Assembly (NCBI GenBank): GCA_012845835.1
Contig: JABAKD010000025.1
Location: 3,269,819 to 3,333,818, forward strand
Direction: 5' to 3'
DNA: 64,000 nucleotides
Origin: Undaria pinnatifida
Taxonomy: Eukaryota; Sar; Phaeophyceae; Laminariales; Alariaceae
Of this stretch, positions 12,001-21,200 are shown piece by piece (the first letter of the stretch is position 1; the number at the start of each line of letters is the position of its first letter). A program made the position numbers and the translations under genes. The notes below the pieces were generated by a model. The model had not been told where the DNA came from. It worked only from the letters and a program-made list of their open reading frames with translations, and made no database searches.

Positions 12001-12551
12001 CGTAGGGTGGTTGCCTTAGTTCGCCACCCAACTAACAAGTCTATATATCCAACTCACAGGCCCACCGAAAATGATTACTCCAAAGCGTGGGCGTCAGTAG
12101 CTGTTGCACCCAAGAGCAGCGGACTCCTCACTAACTCCAACCCCCGCCCCCCTCCCCGCGCGCGCGCCGCCGCCGCCGCCACCACTGCCGCCGCCACCAT
12201 GTGCTTTTTTTTGTCACGTCTTCGCTCTATACCACAATCACGTCTTTAAAAGGGCGGTTCATAGTGGCTCTTGGTACCAGGATATTTGCTGACTTCAGCC
12301 CTACCCCCCCCGTCCCCTGCCGCCACCGCTGCCGCCGCTGCCGTCACCCCTGCTTCGCCGCTTCCCGCTTTCCTCCCATGCGTGCGTTTGCTTATTTTTT
12401 TGTTTGGTATGGCATGCGTCATGACCGGCATCGCGGCAGGCACGGCGAGAGTATAGTCAACGACGGCTCGGGCAGGCGTTACAAGTGCCTCTTCGGCGGG
12501 GACGACGTTAACCCTGACTTTAGTGCTACTGAAAAAATAGCCCAGCTCTAA
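3..12551 (+). CDS. NAPEPLD: NAPE-PLD-like phospholipase D, 8 visible exons (5' end outside window)
   Basis: Predicted metallo-beta-lactamase-fold enzyme of the N-acyl-phosphatidylethanolamine phospholipase D family, which releases N-acylethanolamine and phosphatidic acid at membranes with a di-zinc centre. Exons 3-59, 594-677, 2268-2491, 5023-5169, 6655-6770, 10474-10595, 11273-11376 and 12440-12551 join in phase with GT-AG introns; from 594 on they total 909 nt (302 residues plus stop). In the 321 visible residues I see HNHYDH (H94, H96, D98, H99), AQHW (H159), AGDT (D190) and AVHW (H249). The spacing matches the human ligands 185/187/189/190/253/284/343 as I recall them. Other family signatures are [47 protein letters not shown] and PIGAHEP. 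The product ends HGES plus a short tail. About 70-90 N-terminal residues should lie upstream of the window. No broken frame was found. Confidence 0.93.
196..330 (+). repeat. Diverged tandem copy of exon end and donor (intron at 60)
   Basis: This segment repeats the order seen at about 3-135: AGTCTCC, AAGAGCAGGCG, GGCCG before the donor, then TGGCCCAGCT, ATGGTTG and finally TTCATTTT. The copy's donor is degraded to GATAAG. The rest of 60-593 shows no other gene. Confidence 0.6.
594..677 (+). CDS. NAPEPLD: NAPE-PLD-like gene, exon with TWIGHAT motif
   Basis: The exon is 84 nt, phase 0 at both ends, between acceptor GCACGCAG and donor GTAAAT. It encodes 28 residues including [12 protein letters not shown], the start of the beta-lactamase-like core. 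The sequence between 60 and 593 is intronic and holds the diverged copy of the preceding exon end. Confidence 0.9.
1635..2185 (+). repeat. C-rich tracts and a copy of the exon-2 start (intron 1)
   Basis: Two degenerate C-rich CCCCAA-like tracts (about 1635-1930 and 2080-2185) each precede a version of the start of the HxHxDH exon. The copy at 1982-2050 would read IDGWDV then [14 protein letters not shown], clearly related to the true exon at 2268, but it lacks a preceding AG. The duplicated unit is about 286 bp. The remainder of intron 1 (678-1634) shows no gene. Confidence 0.75.
2268..2491 (+). CDS. NAPEPLD: NAPE-PLD-like gene, exon with HxHxDH metal site
   Basis: This 224-nt exon enters in phase 0 and leaves in phase 2. 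It carries [11 protein letters not shown] and then [11 protein letters not shown], the family's metal motif giving four ligands. It ends WIVPSGLKG, with the glycine split by intron 2. Using the next donor downstream (2613) would read straight into TGA at 2493, so 2492 is the functional donor. Confidence 0.95.
2461..2910 (+). repeat. Four-copy array of exon-2 end plus 5' splice site
   Basis: GTGCCGTCCGG followed by a donor occurs at 2472, 2593, 2722 and 2878, with donors GT at 2492, 2613, 2742 and 2898. The first is the real exon end; the others lie inside intron 2. Unit length is 121-156 bp, and the intronic parts are also shared (GTGTTTTTGGAAACC, GAAGCGTTTT). Confidence 0.88.
2986..3305. repeat. 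GGT/GTT-rich degenerate microsatellite in intron 2
   Basis: About 320 bp dominated by GGTGTT and GGTGGT on the plus strand. The long open frames across it are compositional only. Confidence 0.8.
3310..3925 (-). pseudogene. Decayed C-terminus of a non-LTR retrotransposon in intron 2
   Basis: Read on the minus strand, open pieces contain CPCG, the start of a zinc knuckle seen near the end of LINE-type reverse transcriptases, then broken frames ending [20 protein letters not shown]. The distal part is nearly the same as 63232-63625. Stops and frameshifts show it is inactive. The family name is not established. Confidence 0.6.
4573..4618. repeat. 9-bp tandem repeat GGCTTAGTT
   Basis: About five consecutive copies of TTGGCTTAG lie just before the acceptor array of intron 2. 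Confidence 0.8.
4630..5045 (+). repeat. Three-copy array of the exon-3 acceptor
   Basis: GGCCTGACAGGGTTTTGGGG and the following GAAGATGGG occur three times, with AG ending at 4759, 4892 and 5022 (133 and 130 bp apart). Only the last continues into coding sequence. The shared body includes CCACCTCGCATCCCTTCG, a T-rich run and AACAATCCGTTTTAT. The two upstream copies are potential cryptic acceptors. Confidence 0.9.
5023..5169 (+). CDS. NAPEPLD: NAPE-PLD-like gene, exon with ELSWWEE and AQHW
   Basis: A 147-nt exon, phase 2 in and phase 2 out. It begins by completing the split glycine, then [18 protein letters not shown], the family's (E/D)LDWWE region. TPAQHWSTR follows and supplies metal ligand H159. 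It ends DRNT plus two bases of a split serine. Both edges are embedded in tandem arrays: acceptor copies upstream and donor copies downstream. Confidence 0.94.
5140..5905 (+). repeat. Eight-copy array of exon-3 end plus donor
   Basis: The exon end TGGGACCGAAATACAAG before the donor recurs in diverged form. Donor-equivalent positions are 5170 (real), 5346, 5465, 5547, 5622, 5729, 5802 and 5881; six keep GT, one is GC and one GA. Copies are 75-180 bp apart, and some keep upstream exon sequence (ACTGGTCCACCAGGCTCGTC). Confidence 0.88.
5906..6654. other. Rest of intron 3: poly-G and (CATCG)n satellite
   Basis: A run of about 20 G lies near 5930-5947. Then 6205-6470 is a CATCG pentanucleotide array with scattered variants. 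Open frames on both strands (RIASH, MRCDA repeats) are artefacts of the 5-bp period. The acceptor of the next exon follows at 6652-6654. Confidence 0.9.
6655..6770 (+). CDS. NAPEPLD: NAPE-PLD-like gene, exon with FAGDTAY
   Basis: A 116-nt exon after acceptor GTGTCTGTCAG, ending at a strong GTAAGC donor. It encodes LWCGFAV, then [10 protein letters not shown] with bridging ligand D190, then [13 protein letters not shown]. The split codons on both sides read Ser and Ala. No duplicated edge was seen at this exon. Confidence 0.95.
6771..10036. other. Intron 4 of the NAPE-PLD-like gene, mostly unique sequence
   Basis: I see no exon that fits the protein family and no convincing independent gene here. 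Short open frames at 7844-8260 (plus) and 9347-9652 (plus) have no recognisable motif. The intron is about 3.7 kb in all. Confidence 0.6.
10037..10263 (+). repeat. Three-copy array of the exon-5 acceptor and exon start
   Basis: TTTGTGCAGCCGCG then a copy of the exon start recur with AG ending at 10061, 10132 and 10203, a 71-bp period. The true acceptor ends at 10473. The copies still translate to a version of the exon start ([10 protein letters not shown] against [10 protein letters not shown]), so they derive from coding sequence. Confidence 0.92.
10474..10595 (+). CDS. NAPEPLD: NAPE-PLD-like gene, exon with PIGAHEP and AVHW
   Basis: A 122-nt exon, phase 1 in and phase 0 out, encoding [20 protein letters not shown] and ending SFAVHW, where H249 is the last metal ligand. 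Acceptor TTTTGTGCAG and donor GTGAGT are strong. Three copies of the acceptor plus exon start lie upstream at 10037-10260. Confidence 0.95.
11137..11246 (+). repeat. Short degenerate repeats before exon 6
   Basis: About five degenerate units of 25-30 bp based on TGCCTGATGCTCNTAACANTG lie just upstream of the acceptor at 11272. The rest of intron 5 (10596-11136) shows nothing else. Confidence 0.7.
11273..11376 (+). CDS. NAPEPLD: NAPE-PLD-like gene, exon starting GTF
   Basis: A 104-nt exon, phase 0 in and phase 2 out. It begins [20 protein letters not shown], matching the family's GTF.L.DE....P..L region after the last metal histidine, and ends EFTLI plus AG. Reading on without splicing gives TAG after three more codons, an alternative shorter end. 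The spliced join to HGES is preferred because the family has a GE motif there. Confidence 0.9.
11441..11778 (+). repeat. Two near-identical 169-bp tandem copies in intron 6
   Basis: GGGGAGTTCTATACCTCGCC starts at 11441 and again at 11610, and the two copies are almost identical through TTTTAGCTGGCT. High identity points to a recent duplication. Downstream, 12120-12350 is GCC-rich and may be a further diverged pair. Confidence 0.92.
12440..12551 (+). CDS. NAPEPLD: NAPE-PLD-like gene, terminal exon
   Basis: The last exon follows acceptor GCATCGCGGCAG. The split AG|G codon gives Arg, then HGESIV, the family's conserved (H/I)GE near the C-terminus, followed by a tail ending KIAQL and TAA at 12549-12551. 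The sum of exon lengths stays divisible by three. Confidence 0.88.
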
Positions 12552-12680
12552 TTACAGCTACTGTAGTGTGTTTTCAATTATCGGCGACAGTGCTGTTAGT
12601 CCTGTGTTGCTGCTGAAGGAATGGCGCAGCCCTAATTCCAGTTACTAGTAACAATGGTTTGTTTCCAAGGCCGGCGACGT
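12530..12680 (+). repeat. Duplication spanning the stop codon and 3' UTR start
   Basis: The sequence around the stop (CAGCTCTAATTACAG, then TTTTCAATTATCGGCGACAG) recurs about 82 bp later as CAGCCCTAATTCCAG, then GTTTCCAAGGCCGGCGACG. The pair is diverged but in the same order. Confidence 0.6.
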
Positions 12681-12769
12681 TCCTGTTTTAGTGCGCATTC
12701 AAAATCTTATCGTTATAGCTTGTTTCCAAACCGTGGGCACACACGATTAACTCCCTTCAGACGCCAGAG

Positions 12770-13030
12770 AGAAGTTTACATGGGACAGATCAGGTCCCTG
12801 TTAACCAGCTGTCTGTCAGGGCGGATGGATCCCTGTTCTATACAATCTGCATGGCCTATATATATCATGCTACCGGGTGATGAGAAAGTCGGATGATCTG
12901 GATGATTTAGCTCATGATTCCTGGTTATGATCTGTACTACGGAGATACTGCACAGCATGTACCATGACGACAGATGTAGGATCTAGGTGATCTATATGAT
13001 CTAGATGGTGACCTGTCCGATGTGTGAACT
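12770..13030 (-). repeat. Interspersed repeat, inverted relative to 15030-15300
   Basis: The reverse complement shares a collinear series of words with 15030-15300: GATCTAGATCAT, TCATGGTAC, CATGCAGAT, CAGGGATC and GACCTGATCTGTC. GATC-rich composition contributes, but the order is kept. Confidence 0.55.
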
Positions 13031-15029
13031 TTTGCCAAGCACCGGGGCAGTTATAGATGGCTCTTGTTTCATCCGTCGCGCGTTCTCTTTTAGGAAGGAG
13101 CGCCGTTGATGTTGTCGATGCTGGGTGGGTCTACGGTGGATGGCTGGCTGGCTGGCTAGGCGGGTGGATGAGTGCGCATGTTTGTGTCGGGTTTGCCCTG
13201 TGATGGTTTTTTGTGTCTGTTCTACGTTCGTCCGGCGATATCGAGATTGAAGTTGAAGGCTTGGTGTGGCTTTGTAGTATGGTTGGTGTGTTGTCAGCAC
13301 CTGTCGTGTGTCCATAGGCTAGATTGTGACGATGGTGCATTGATGTGAGGATAACAACAACCAGCATACACGACAGCAACACGGAAAATCCATGCTTTGT
13401 GCATGTCGGAGATCTTCTTGCATGGTGCGTAGCTCGGGTAGTGTCGGCCAGGCGCCCGTTTTCTCAAACACAAGTCCCCTCTATTAATAGCATGACACTG
13501 CCCAAGTTTTCGATGTTGTTGCGTGAAACGATCTCGATTCATTGACCCCCGTCAGGCTTAGAAGTATCGATAGCCGGAACACGGACGGTCGACCTGCACC
13601 AATTCCGACCTTCTAGGGTACGCCATATGTGTGAGCACCACGATTTGGCTCACAACCCGTTTTCCAAAGAGTTTTTGTGAGGCTTTTCTACCTCAAGTAC
13701 TCTGCGAGGATCCCGTATGACCGATCACCACTATAGTTCTGCGAGCAGCAACCAACCGCCGGGTATGTAGTCGTGCACACATGCAGCCGTCGGTAAACGA
13801 CCGTCTTTGACTGGTGACATAATTCATCGTGCGTTTGCCAGCCATTATGGATTGATTATATCAATGTCCATCGCAATCAGACCATTGATTGGTGGACTCA
13901 TCGTAATACGATCTACAATGCCGTCATTATTGAATTCGATTGACTGGTCGCAGTATACATCAAGGCGGTCCATAATGCCATCATTGAAATGGATTGCTCG
14001 TAACACGATTCATATTGTCGAAATCATTGAATTTTATTGATTGGCTGATCGAAAATGTATCCGTACGGTCATCGTCATTTGAACTTTGATTAATCATACC
14101 ATCCATCAAGGTATCATCTTGGATCGATCGCGTTCTTGTCCTGCAGTTCCTGAGTTACACGCCGTGTGGTGCTTTTTGTCACTATGCTTGTCTTGTAGAG
14201 AGCGGTTTATTTGTTCAGGCAACGAAAGAAGCCTAGTGCAGATGATATATTACACGAAACTGGGCAACAAACAGAAACCAAAACGGTGGGTTTGTATTTT
14301 TCGTTTGTTTCAAGTGCATAGATAAAACAAAACACCGAGGGATGGGTCGTGCGTCCACGAATCTGATACACCGACTCGTCCTTTTCCCTGGAGCTTCTGC
14401 AGCTTTCCGTTTGCCATGGCCGCAAGGAGTACAGCATACATACAGGGATGAAAAATGCTCGTATAACATCGCAAGGGTGCGTGGCACCAATTTATATATG
14501 CAGCAGCAACAGTTAGCGAGGACGCGCAAGCACAGGATGCACGCGGCAGCGAAGGCGCGAGTGGTCCAAGCGGCGCTGGGACCCAGGCAGGAATAGTGGC
14601 ACAGGGGGGAGGACAGCATTTGATTGTGGAGATACAGCATTTGCTCGTGATCACAGATGGACTCAAAAACGCAAGACACTCACTCGTAGCTAGTATTCTT
14701 GGTGATTTGAGTGCTGCGTACGGGTCGATTATTGCTCGGAAAAGTGAGCCTTGCTCGGAAAATAAGTCGTGAAGGTTCGCATTGCCGACTCTTACCACAA
14801 CTAGACACAGGCGACACCAAAAGAGCTGAAACTTCGTGAGGGTCAACAAGGTAATGACATATGGCCAATGGGGTAGATAGATTCATGCATCGCAGATTTT
14901 GACAGGACTGAGAATCGAACGCCGAGAACCGAAAATACAAAGAGGTCCGCCGTGCGAATGAACTAAAGCGGACAGTAAAGGACGAAACGAACGGACATGT
15001 TTTGGGGATACTGGTCCGTACGATGCTTT

Positions 15030-15310
15030 TCATACATAGGACAGATCGCGATCTAGATCATCTAGATACTGTATACTGTCGACATGGTACGTTGTGCAGG
15101 GTCTTTGTGGCCCAGGTCCAACTCCGGAAACATGTACCAGTATGTGCTATGATAGGTCATTCATATCATCCGGCTTCAACATATGTAACATTTAACATGG
15201 TAGGCCACGCAGATCATGTGGACCAGGGATCTGTCTTCTCTGAAAGGCAGATCGTAAAAAATGACCTGATCTGTCGGATGTGTGATACCTTTGCCGGGAC
15301 TGTCTTCTAA
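15030..15310 (+). repeat. Partner of the inverted repeat at 12770-13030
   Basis: Same family in the opposite orientation about 2 kb away. It ends near GGATGTGTGATACCTTTGCC, which matches the reverse complement of the other copy's end. Confidence 0.55.
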
Positions 15311-18128
15311 TAATTAAAGGAATGCCATCACCATTGCCTGATCGTAACTTCGTTCTTAATGCCACCATTGAATGTGATTGGTAATAACGTCATCCCCACC
15401 TAGTCATCACTCATTGTTTGACCGAGGCGTTTTGTCAGCCACGCCCGCGACCACCGCCAGCCGCATCCACTCGCACTACAGCAGAAATAACAAGATTGAG
15501 CGGGATCAGATCGACGGACAAAGAACATCACACCTCCAAAACAGCGACTCCAGTTGACAGTGAGGAAAAATAAAATTAATCCGTAGGTACCGGTACGCTC
15601 ACGTACAGTAGCAGTAGATACACAGGAGGTCAATTTCTTGTACCTCGCACAAATATATTTCGCTGTTTAGTACCACGTCATTGAACGCCCGTTGCACTCT
15701 GCTCTTTCTTCAACCTTTCGAGTACCTTCTACCCCACGAGTACCTTGTACCCTACGAGTACCTTGCACCCTCCGAGTACCTTTCTCTCTTCCCGCAGCTT
15801 TTTGCCACCCCCTGTCGACTTCACAGCCGAAGTTACACGCTAACACAAATAGCAGTGCCTCACGTTTGGGCAACCGCCCGGGGGGACAAACTACTAGGAA
15901 AATTAGCGTGGGATAACATTTGCACCAGTGAAGGGGAAGAGCGAACCTCTACAGGAAGTACCACTACAACTAACAACTTTTACGTATACCAGGCACCAGG
16001 TATGCCATAACGGCCTACGTGATGTATAGCAAATGACCCATGACCATAAAACGCGAAACGGCGTGTCGATCCCTACATAGCACGCCTGGCCGCGTGCGAT
16101 AGATCCATGCGGCATGCAGCATCCCTCGGCTTGCCAGAAGGATGAGCTCTACCAGGTAGTCTGTTATAGATGTAGCTGTGATACGGACTCGCACTATAGC
16201 AGTAGTAGCTCGTGAGTGGGTGTTCCGCACGACGAAAACACCGGGGAAAGCGGAGAGCTCATATTATATCCGAAACATACAAGCCAGCTGAGATGTTATG
16301 TACCTGCAGCAGTAGTTCGACGTATCTTCTGGTACACCTCCGGTGTGCGTATCGCTCTCCGTATAGTCTACGCGCAAAATAAAACACAACGCATACACGA
16401 GATGAGCTAAATGCTCCCTCTCTGTCATAACGCAACGGCAGCAACAACAAAATAGCGATTTAGACGCCAATGAGCTGCCGAGCAATAGTGATACAACGTG
16501 ACTGGCTGTCATACCTATGCCGTCGAACCGAGGATACCCCTCCATGACTCTCCCACTACAATAACGCCCATCTGCTTTTGGAATTATCACAATCAACCAT
16601 CGTCAGTACTGCATCAGATCCAAGCACAATGAACACCTAACCATGAAACAGGTATTGCACAGACAAGCATAATATGCGCATCCGCACTGCATAAATATTT
16701 GAATGTGCCAACAAGCTAACAAATGAAGTTACACACAGAACACACAAAAATAACTTGCACACTATTAATAGGTATACCACAATCATTTTTCGTCAGGCAA
16801 GGTTGATTGCACGCACCCGCAAGACTGGCCGCACCGTGAATCCTCTTGTCTCGCAGAATGACAAACGCACAAAAGCAAAAGCCATACAACAAGCCAACAA
16901 CAAGCCAACAACGGGGGCGTGACGGGGGGGGGGGGGGGGGGGGGGGGTACGTCGCCACGAAAAAAAAGGTACCCCCCCACAAATTCCCTGTACTTTGCCC
17001 CCAGAAATGCGGGTGCAGATCTAAGAGAGGTACGGGAGGACCCATAATGTTACTTCCTCGTACATGGGGCAGGAGTGGGCGCGACGCTTCCACTTCCACT
17101 TCCATTCAGGTGCCTACCGAAAGCCCCGCTCCCCCTTCCTCTCCATACCCAGTACAAGCTCAGTAACACGAACGGACACATTTTCTGGGTACGAAACCCG
17201 AATCATGTGAACCCGACGACTTATTGATACATACAAAGAAAAAAAGAGAGAAGAGAGGGGTCAATAGAAACAAGAAACATATTTCCACACGCCAGAAATA
17301 AAAAAATCTACCAACTACCTTATTCTTTTACATAGCGGACAGAGGGTACTCCACTATGTAACGCTATCGCCACCCCCCCCCTACCCTTTTGTCTGTACAT
17401 CAAACGACAACACTACAAATCTTAAAGGAGTCACTGCCACAGCCACCGACCCACTTAGCCACGCGTGCGCTCAAACGCCCACTCGAGGGTGGGCAATCAA
17501 CCAGCGACACATGCTACCATAGATCCAGGTTCTTGCCCTGCAAGGTTCTCGGCTTGAGGAGCTCTCTATCAAAAATACCTCACCCACAAACTGATTTTCA
17601 GTAACGTAAAAGTGCAATCCGGCGAAAAGAGAATATCCCATGGCCTGGCTATACGAAAAAAAATTCGATTGAAAAACGAGAATGGGCCTTCCGACGGAGA
17701 ACCGTCATTCAGGAGCCAAACAGTAAAAAACTTCCACCTGTATCCCATCACGCGTCCAACGTGAAAGACAAGGGCATACATTAGACTGCAGTCAGGTTTT
17801 TCGTTGGCATCGCTGTACCGGATCGCCAATTCAGCCGTGCCCCCACCACAGACTGTCATGGTCTCGGGAAACACTCTAAACTGGGGATGCTTCGTGTCAT
17901 TCTACGGTCATTAGCCAATGACCGCTGCCGACGGACAAGGTGCGTACTCAGCGGTGGAGTTCTCCTGTACAGACAAATAGAACTGAACGACCCCGGTATA
18001 CCGTTTTCTGTCCTTATGGCAAAAATACAGCAAACAGCTTCCAACATAGACTCTAGGTTTGCACGTGCCGTATCGTAGACTCATCAAGGCTGCCTTTCTA
18101 ACGAGATAGGGTGGGGGGTTCGTGGTTA

Positions 18129-18261
18129 TTACGGCTTCATTTCATTCTTGATCCTCCCGCAAAACCTGCGCAGCTCGTAGACCGCCTTCACGTGCGTTTC
18201 TTGCTTCAGCTTGAATTTTCGCGCCGCGTCCACTTCGTCGGAATACACGTCGGCCTTCCAC
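18129..18261 (-). CDS. DUSP gene, terminal exon
   Basis: A 133-nt exon after acceptor GCGCCGCAG, encoding WKADVYSDEVDAARKFKLKQ, then a Lys/Arg-rich helix and RIKNEMKP with stop TAA at 18131-18129. DVYS corresponds to the DIYS strand that closes many DUSP domains. Confidence 0.92.
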
Positions 18262-21200
18262 CTGCGGCGCAAATAAATTACGGTGCGATGAAAGGTGCGG
18301 TGTGATTGAAGTTGCGGTTGCCATCAAACATGCGGCGTGATTGAGAGTGAGGCATGAGGTACAATGAAAGATGAAAGGCGCGGCGTGATCAAGGATGCGG
18401 CGTGATTAATACTGCATCACGACGGAACGTGCCTTTGACTAAATACGCCGCTACTGTAAATCACGGCGTGATTAAGGTCGCGGCATGACTTTAAGAGTGC
18501 GGAATGGTTACATGGCTAAAGTTGTGGCGTCATCAAGGCGCGACCTAATTATTGGTAAAATTTCGCGGCATCAACGGTGCAGCGTGATTAAAATTGCGGC
18601 GTGATGAGGGCACGGCATGGTCAAGGGCGCGGCGCGCGGCGGGATTAAGATGCGGCATGAACAAGGACACGGAGTGGCTAAGACTAAGGGTGCAGCCCGT
18701 TTAGACCTGCGCCCACGTTTGGGAGAACTACTGTGGAATTAGTATGGGTTGATTTTTTGCAGTGGTTAAATGGGTTAAGAACAGTACGCTACAAGCCTCG
18801 ACAGCAATGCGCACGACACACAACAAATGTCCAAGTCTCACGCCTCCCCGCTCTCCGTCCTACTATGCTGTACCAGGTACGTGTTTCATGACGAATACCG
18901 TGGGCGTGGATTAAGGACAGCGTAGCCTGACCATAATCGGCCGCTCCCCTTCTATTTTCCGCGAAATCAACCGACCGACTCACCTGCACAGATCCGGGGA
19001 TTCGTCGGTAGTGTATATTTCGCGGAAAATGTACCACACCAGCGCTGTTTATAGGAGGAGGAATTACCAACAATGGAGAGCGATGAGGGGGGCGGGGGGG
19101 GGGGGGGGGTGGGGGGGAAGGATCAGCGAGGGAGGGAAAGAGGGGAAGCGAGAGAGACGGGTAGAGAGAACGAGAAGGAGATATATGGAGATACTGAGAG
19201 ACTCACGTCGCTTCGCGCGTGGTGGAAACAATATCTGCCTGGCCCGTGTAAACCCGACGTTCTCCGTTAAGGGTGCGAGGGTCGATGGTCTTAAAACTAC
19301 GGCCATACCAGATACCAGGTACGTGATAGTGAGTACACCCCCCTTCCCTTCAGCTCTGCGAACCCAACCCAACATACACTAGATACCCCCCACACCAAGA
19401 CACCCCTCCCACCCTCACAAGCAATGCCCGCCAGGCCGGTGAAAGCCCAACGTGCTCCGACATGGCATTGTAGGCATGCGAGGGTCTATGGTCGGACAAA
19501 CTAGGACCATGCACGACAACGGTCAAACACACCCGCCGCGAGAACCTCCCCTCATGTCCTGCGAACCGCTATTGAACTCACGATGTACCGCGCGGTAGTC
19601 CCTTAGCTTCTGGAGACTCGGCTTGAGGGTCAGGTCGGGGCGGGCCGCCATCCCCCCGTTGCGGGCACTGGCAGTCGCCGCGTACTTCACCAACATTGCT
19701 GGATAACAGGCAAGAGGGTGGGTGGGTAGGTAGGTGGCGGGAGAGTGAGGCGAGGACGACTGATTTCGATAAAGCCGAGAAGCGAAAATGAAAATGACGC
19801 TATGTACGGAATAGTCACGAGGGACCAAATTCATGGGGTACGGACAAAATCGAGAACTCCGGCGACACCAACACCAACACACCACTGAAGTCACAACCAC
19901 CAACAGCATCTTCACCAAAGCCAGCACTTGCCACAACCGTCACTCCCACAACCCCCCAAAAGACAAAAAAACAAAACCCACCACCACTCTTTACTCCTCT
20001 AACATATCCGGCCCACAACCCCCCCCCTCACCTACCCCCCCTCCCTCCCCCCCTCCCTCCCCCTCCCATCCACACCCAAACCTCACCACCACTGCCACAC
20101 CCACTTTCCTCCCCACAACCATCACCACTACCCTCCCCCACAACCACCACCATCCCCCTCCTCCATCACACCAACCACCACCACCCTCCTCTCCACAAAC
20201 ACCACCCCCATCACCACTACCACCACCACCTCCTCCAACATGACCAGACCCTATGCCCAAAAAACACGCCCGTGTCGCCTCACATTCTCGGCGAGCAGAG
20301 GACTCGGCGTTGTTCTGGTTGTACAGGTTGATATTAGAAATGGGCCCCGGCGGGCCCGTCTTGCCCAACACGAACTCCACCCACTTCGTCATCCAGCCCG
20401 CGTCGATGAAAAACCAGAACTCGCCCACGTGCGTGTTGATGTCCAGCCTGCGAGCCACGCATCGATTTGCCCGGCCTAAGGATGGGTGCGATAGAAACTA
20501 CGACTGCTTATGTTTGATACATACCTGGTACGGTACAGCAGCATAACACTTCGTTAATGCCAAACGAAGCTGGAGCCACCAGGAATCACGCATCGTGGGA
20601 AGAAAACAACGAAAACATCTACAACAGGACCCAAAGGGTGAAAACAACAAACACGCATTACATAAAACGCAACTCCCGTAGTTCAATCGGGTACACACGA
20701 CAAAGTGGCAAGTCTAGGAACACCAGAAAACTAGTAATTATTACTCTAATAAGAATAAAAAGCAGCATGAGCCGGGAGGTCATCCCCATCAGTTCTCTTC
20801 ACATTTCGAGCCATCCATGCAAGTCGTTCCTTTTCAATATACAGGGGGGGGTACGATTTAAGAGAGGCGTGTGTCAGGCCAGCTACACCTCTCTTACACC
20901 GGTACTTCTCTTGAATCGGAATGGGTATCACGTACCTGGAAGATTTCAGCATGCCCGAACCTAGCCGCTTTACTCCTCTTAACCGAAATACGATACGAAC
21001 TACGAGTACAGCACTACCAATGGAAACAGCAGGACTATTAATAGGAACCATTGATAGAGTGTTAACCCATTTCCAACTCCAAAGATGATCCTAGTCTAAT
21101 TCCAAATGTTTTATTCCCCTGTCGGGAGTGCGGTGTTAAACTGCTAAACTGCTGCGGTGTTAAACTGCTAAACTGCTAAAACGATTAATAGGAAAATTGC

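Larger units (their letters stand above)
12681..18128. other. Intergenic region between convergent genes
   Basis: Apart from the inverted pair, I find no gene. Contents include AT-rich ATTGATTG-like degenerate sequence (about 13840-14060), GAGTACCTT repeats (15715-15785) and a G run at 16923-16947. The segment next to 18128 may include the 3' UTR of the DUSP gene; an open frame on the minus strand at 17569-17874 has no recognised motif. Confidence 0.6.
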
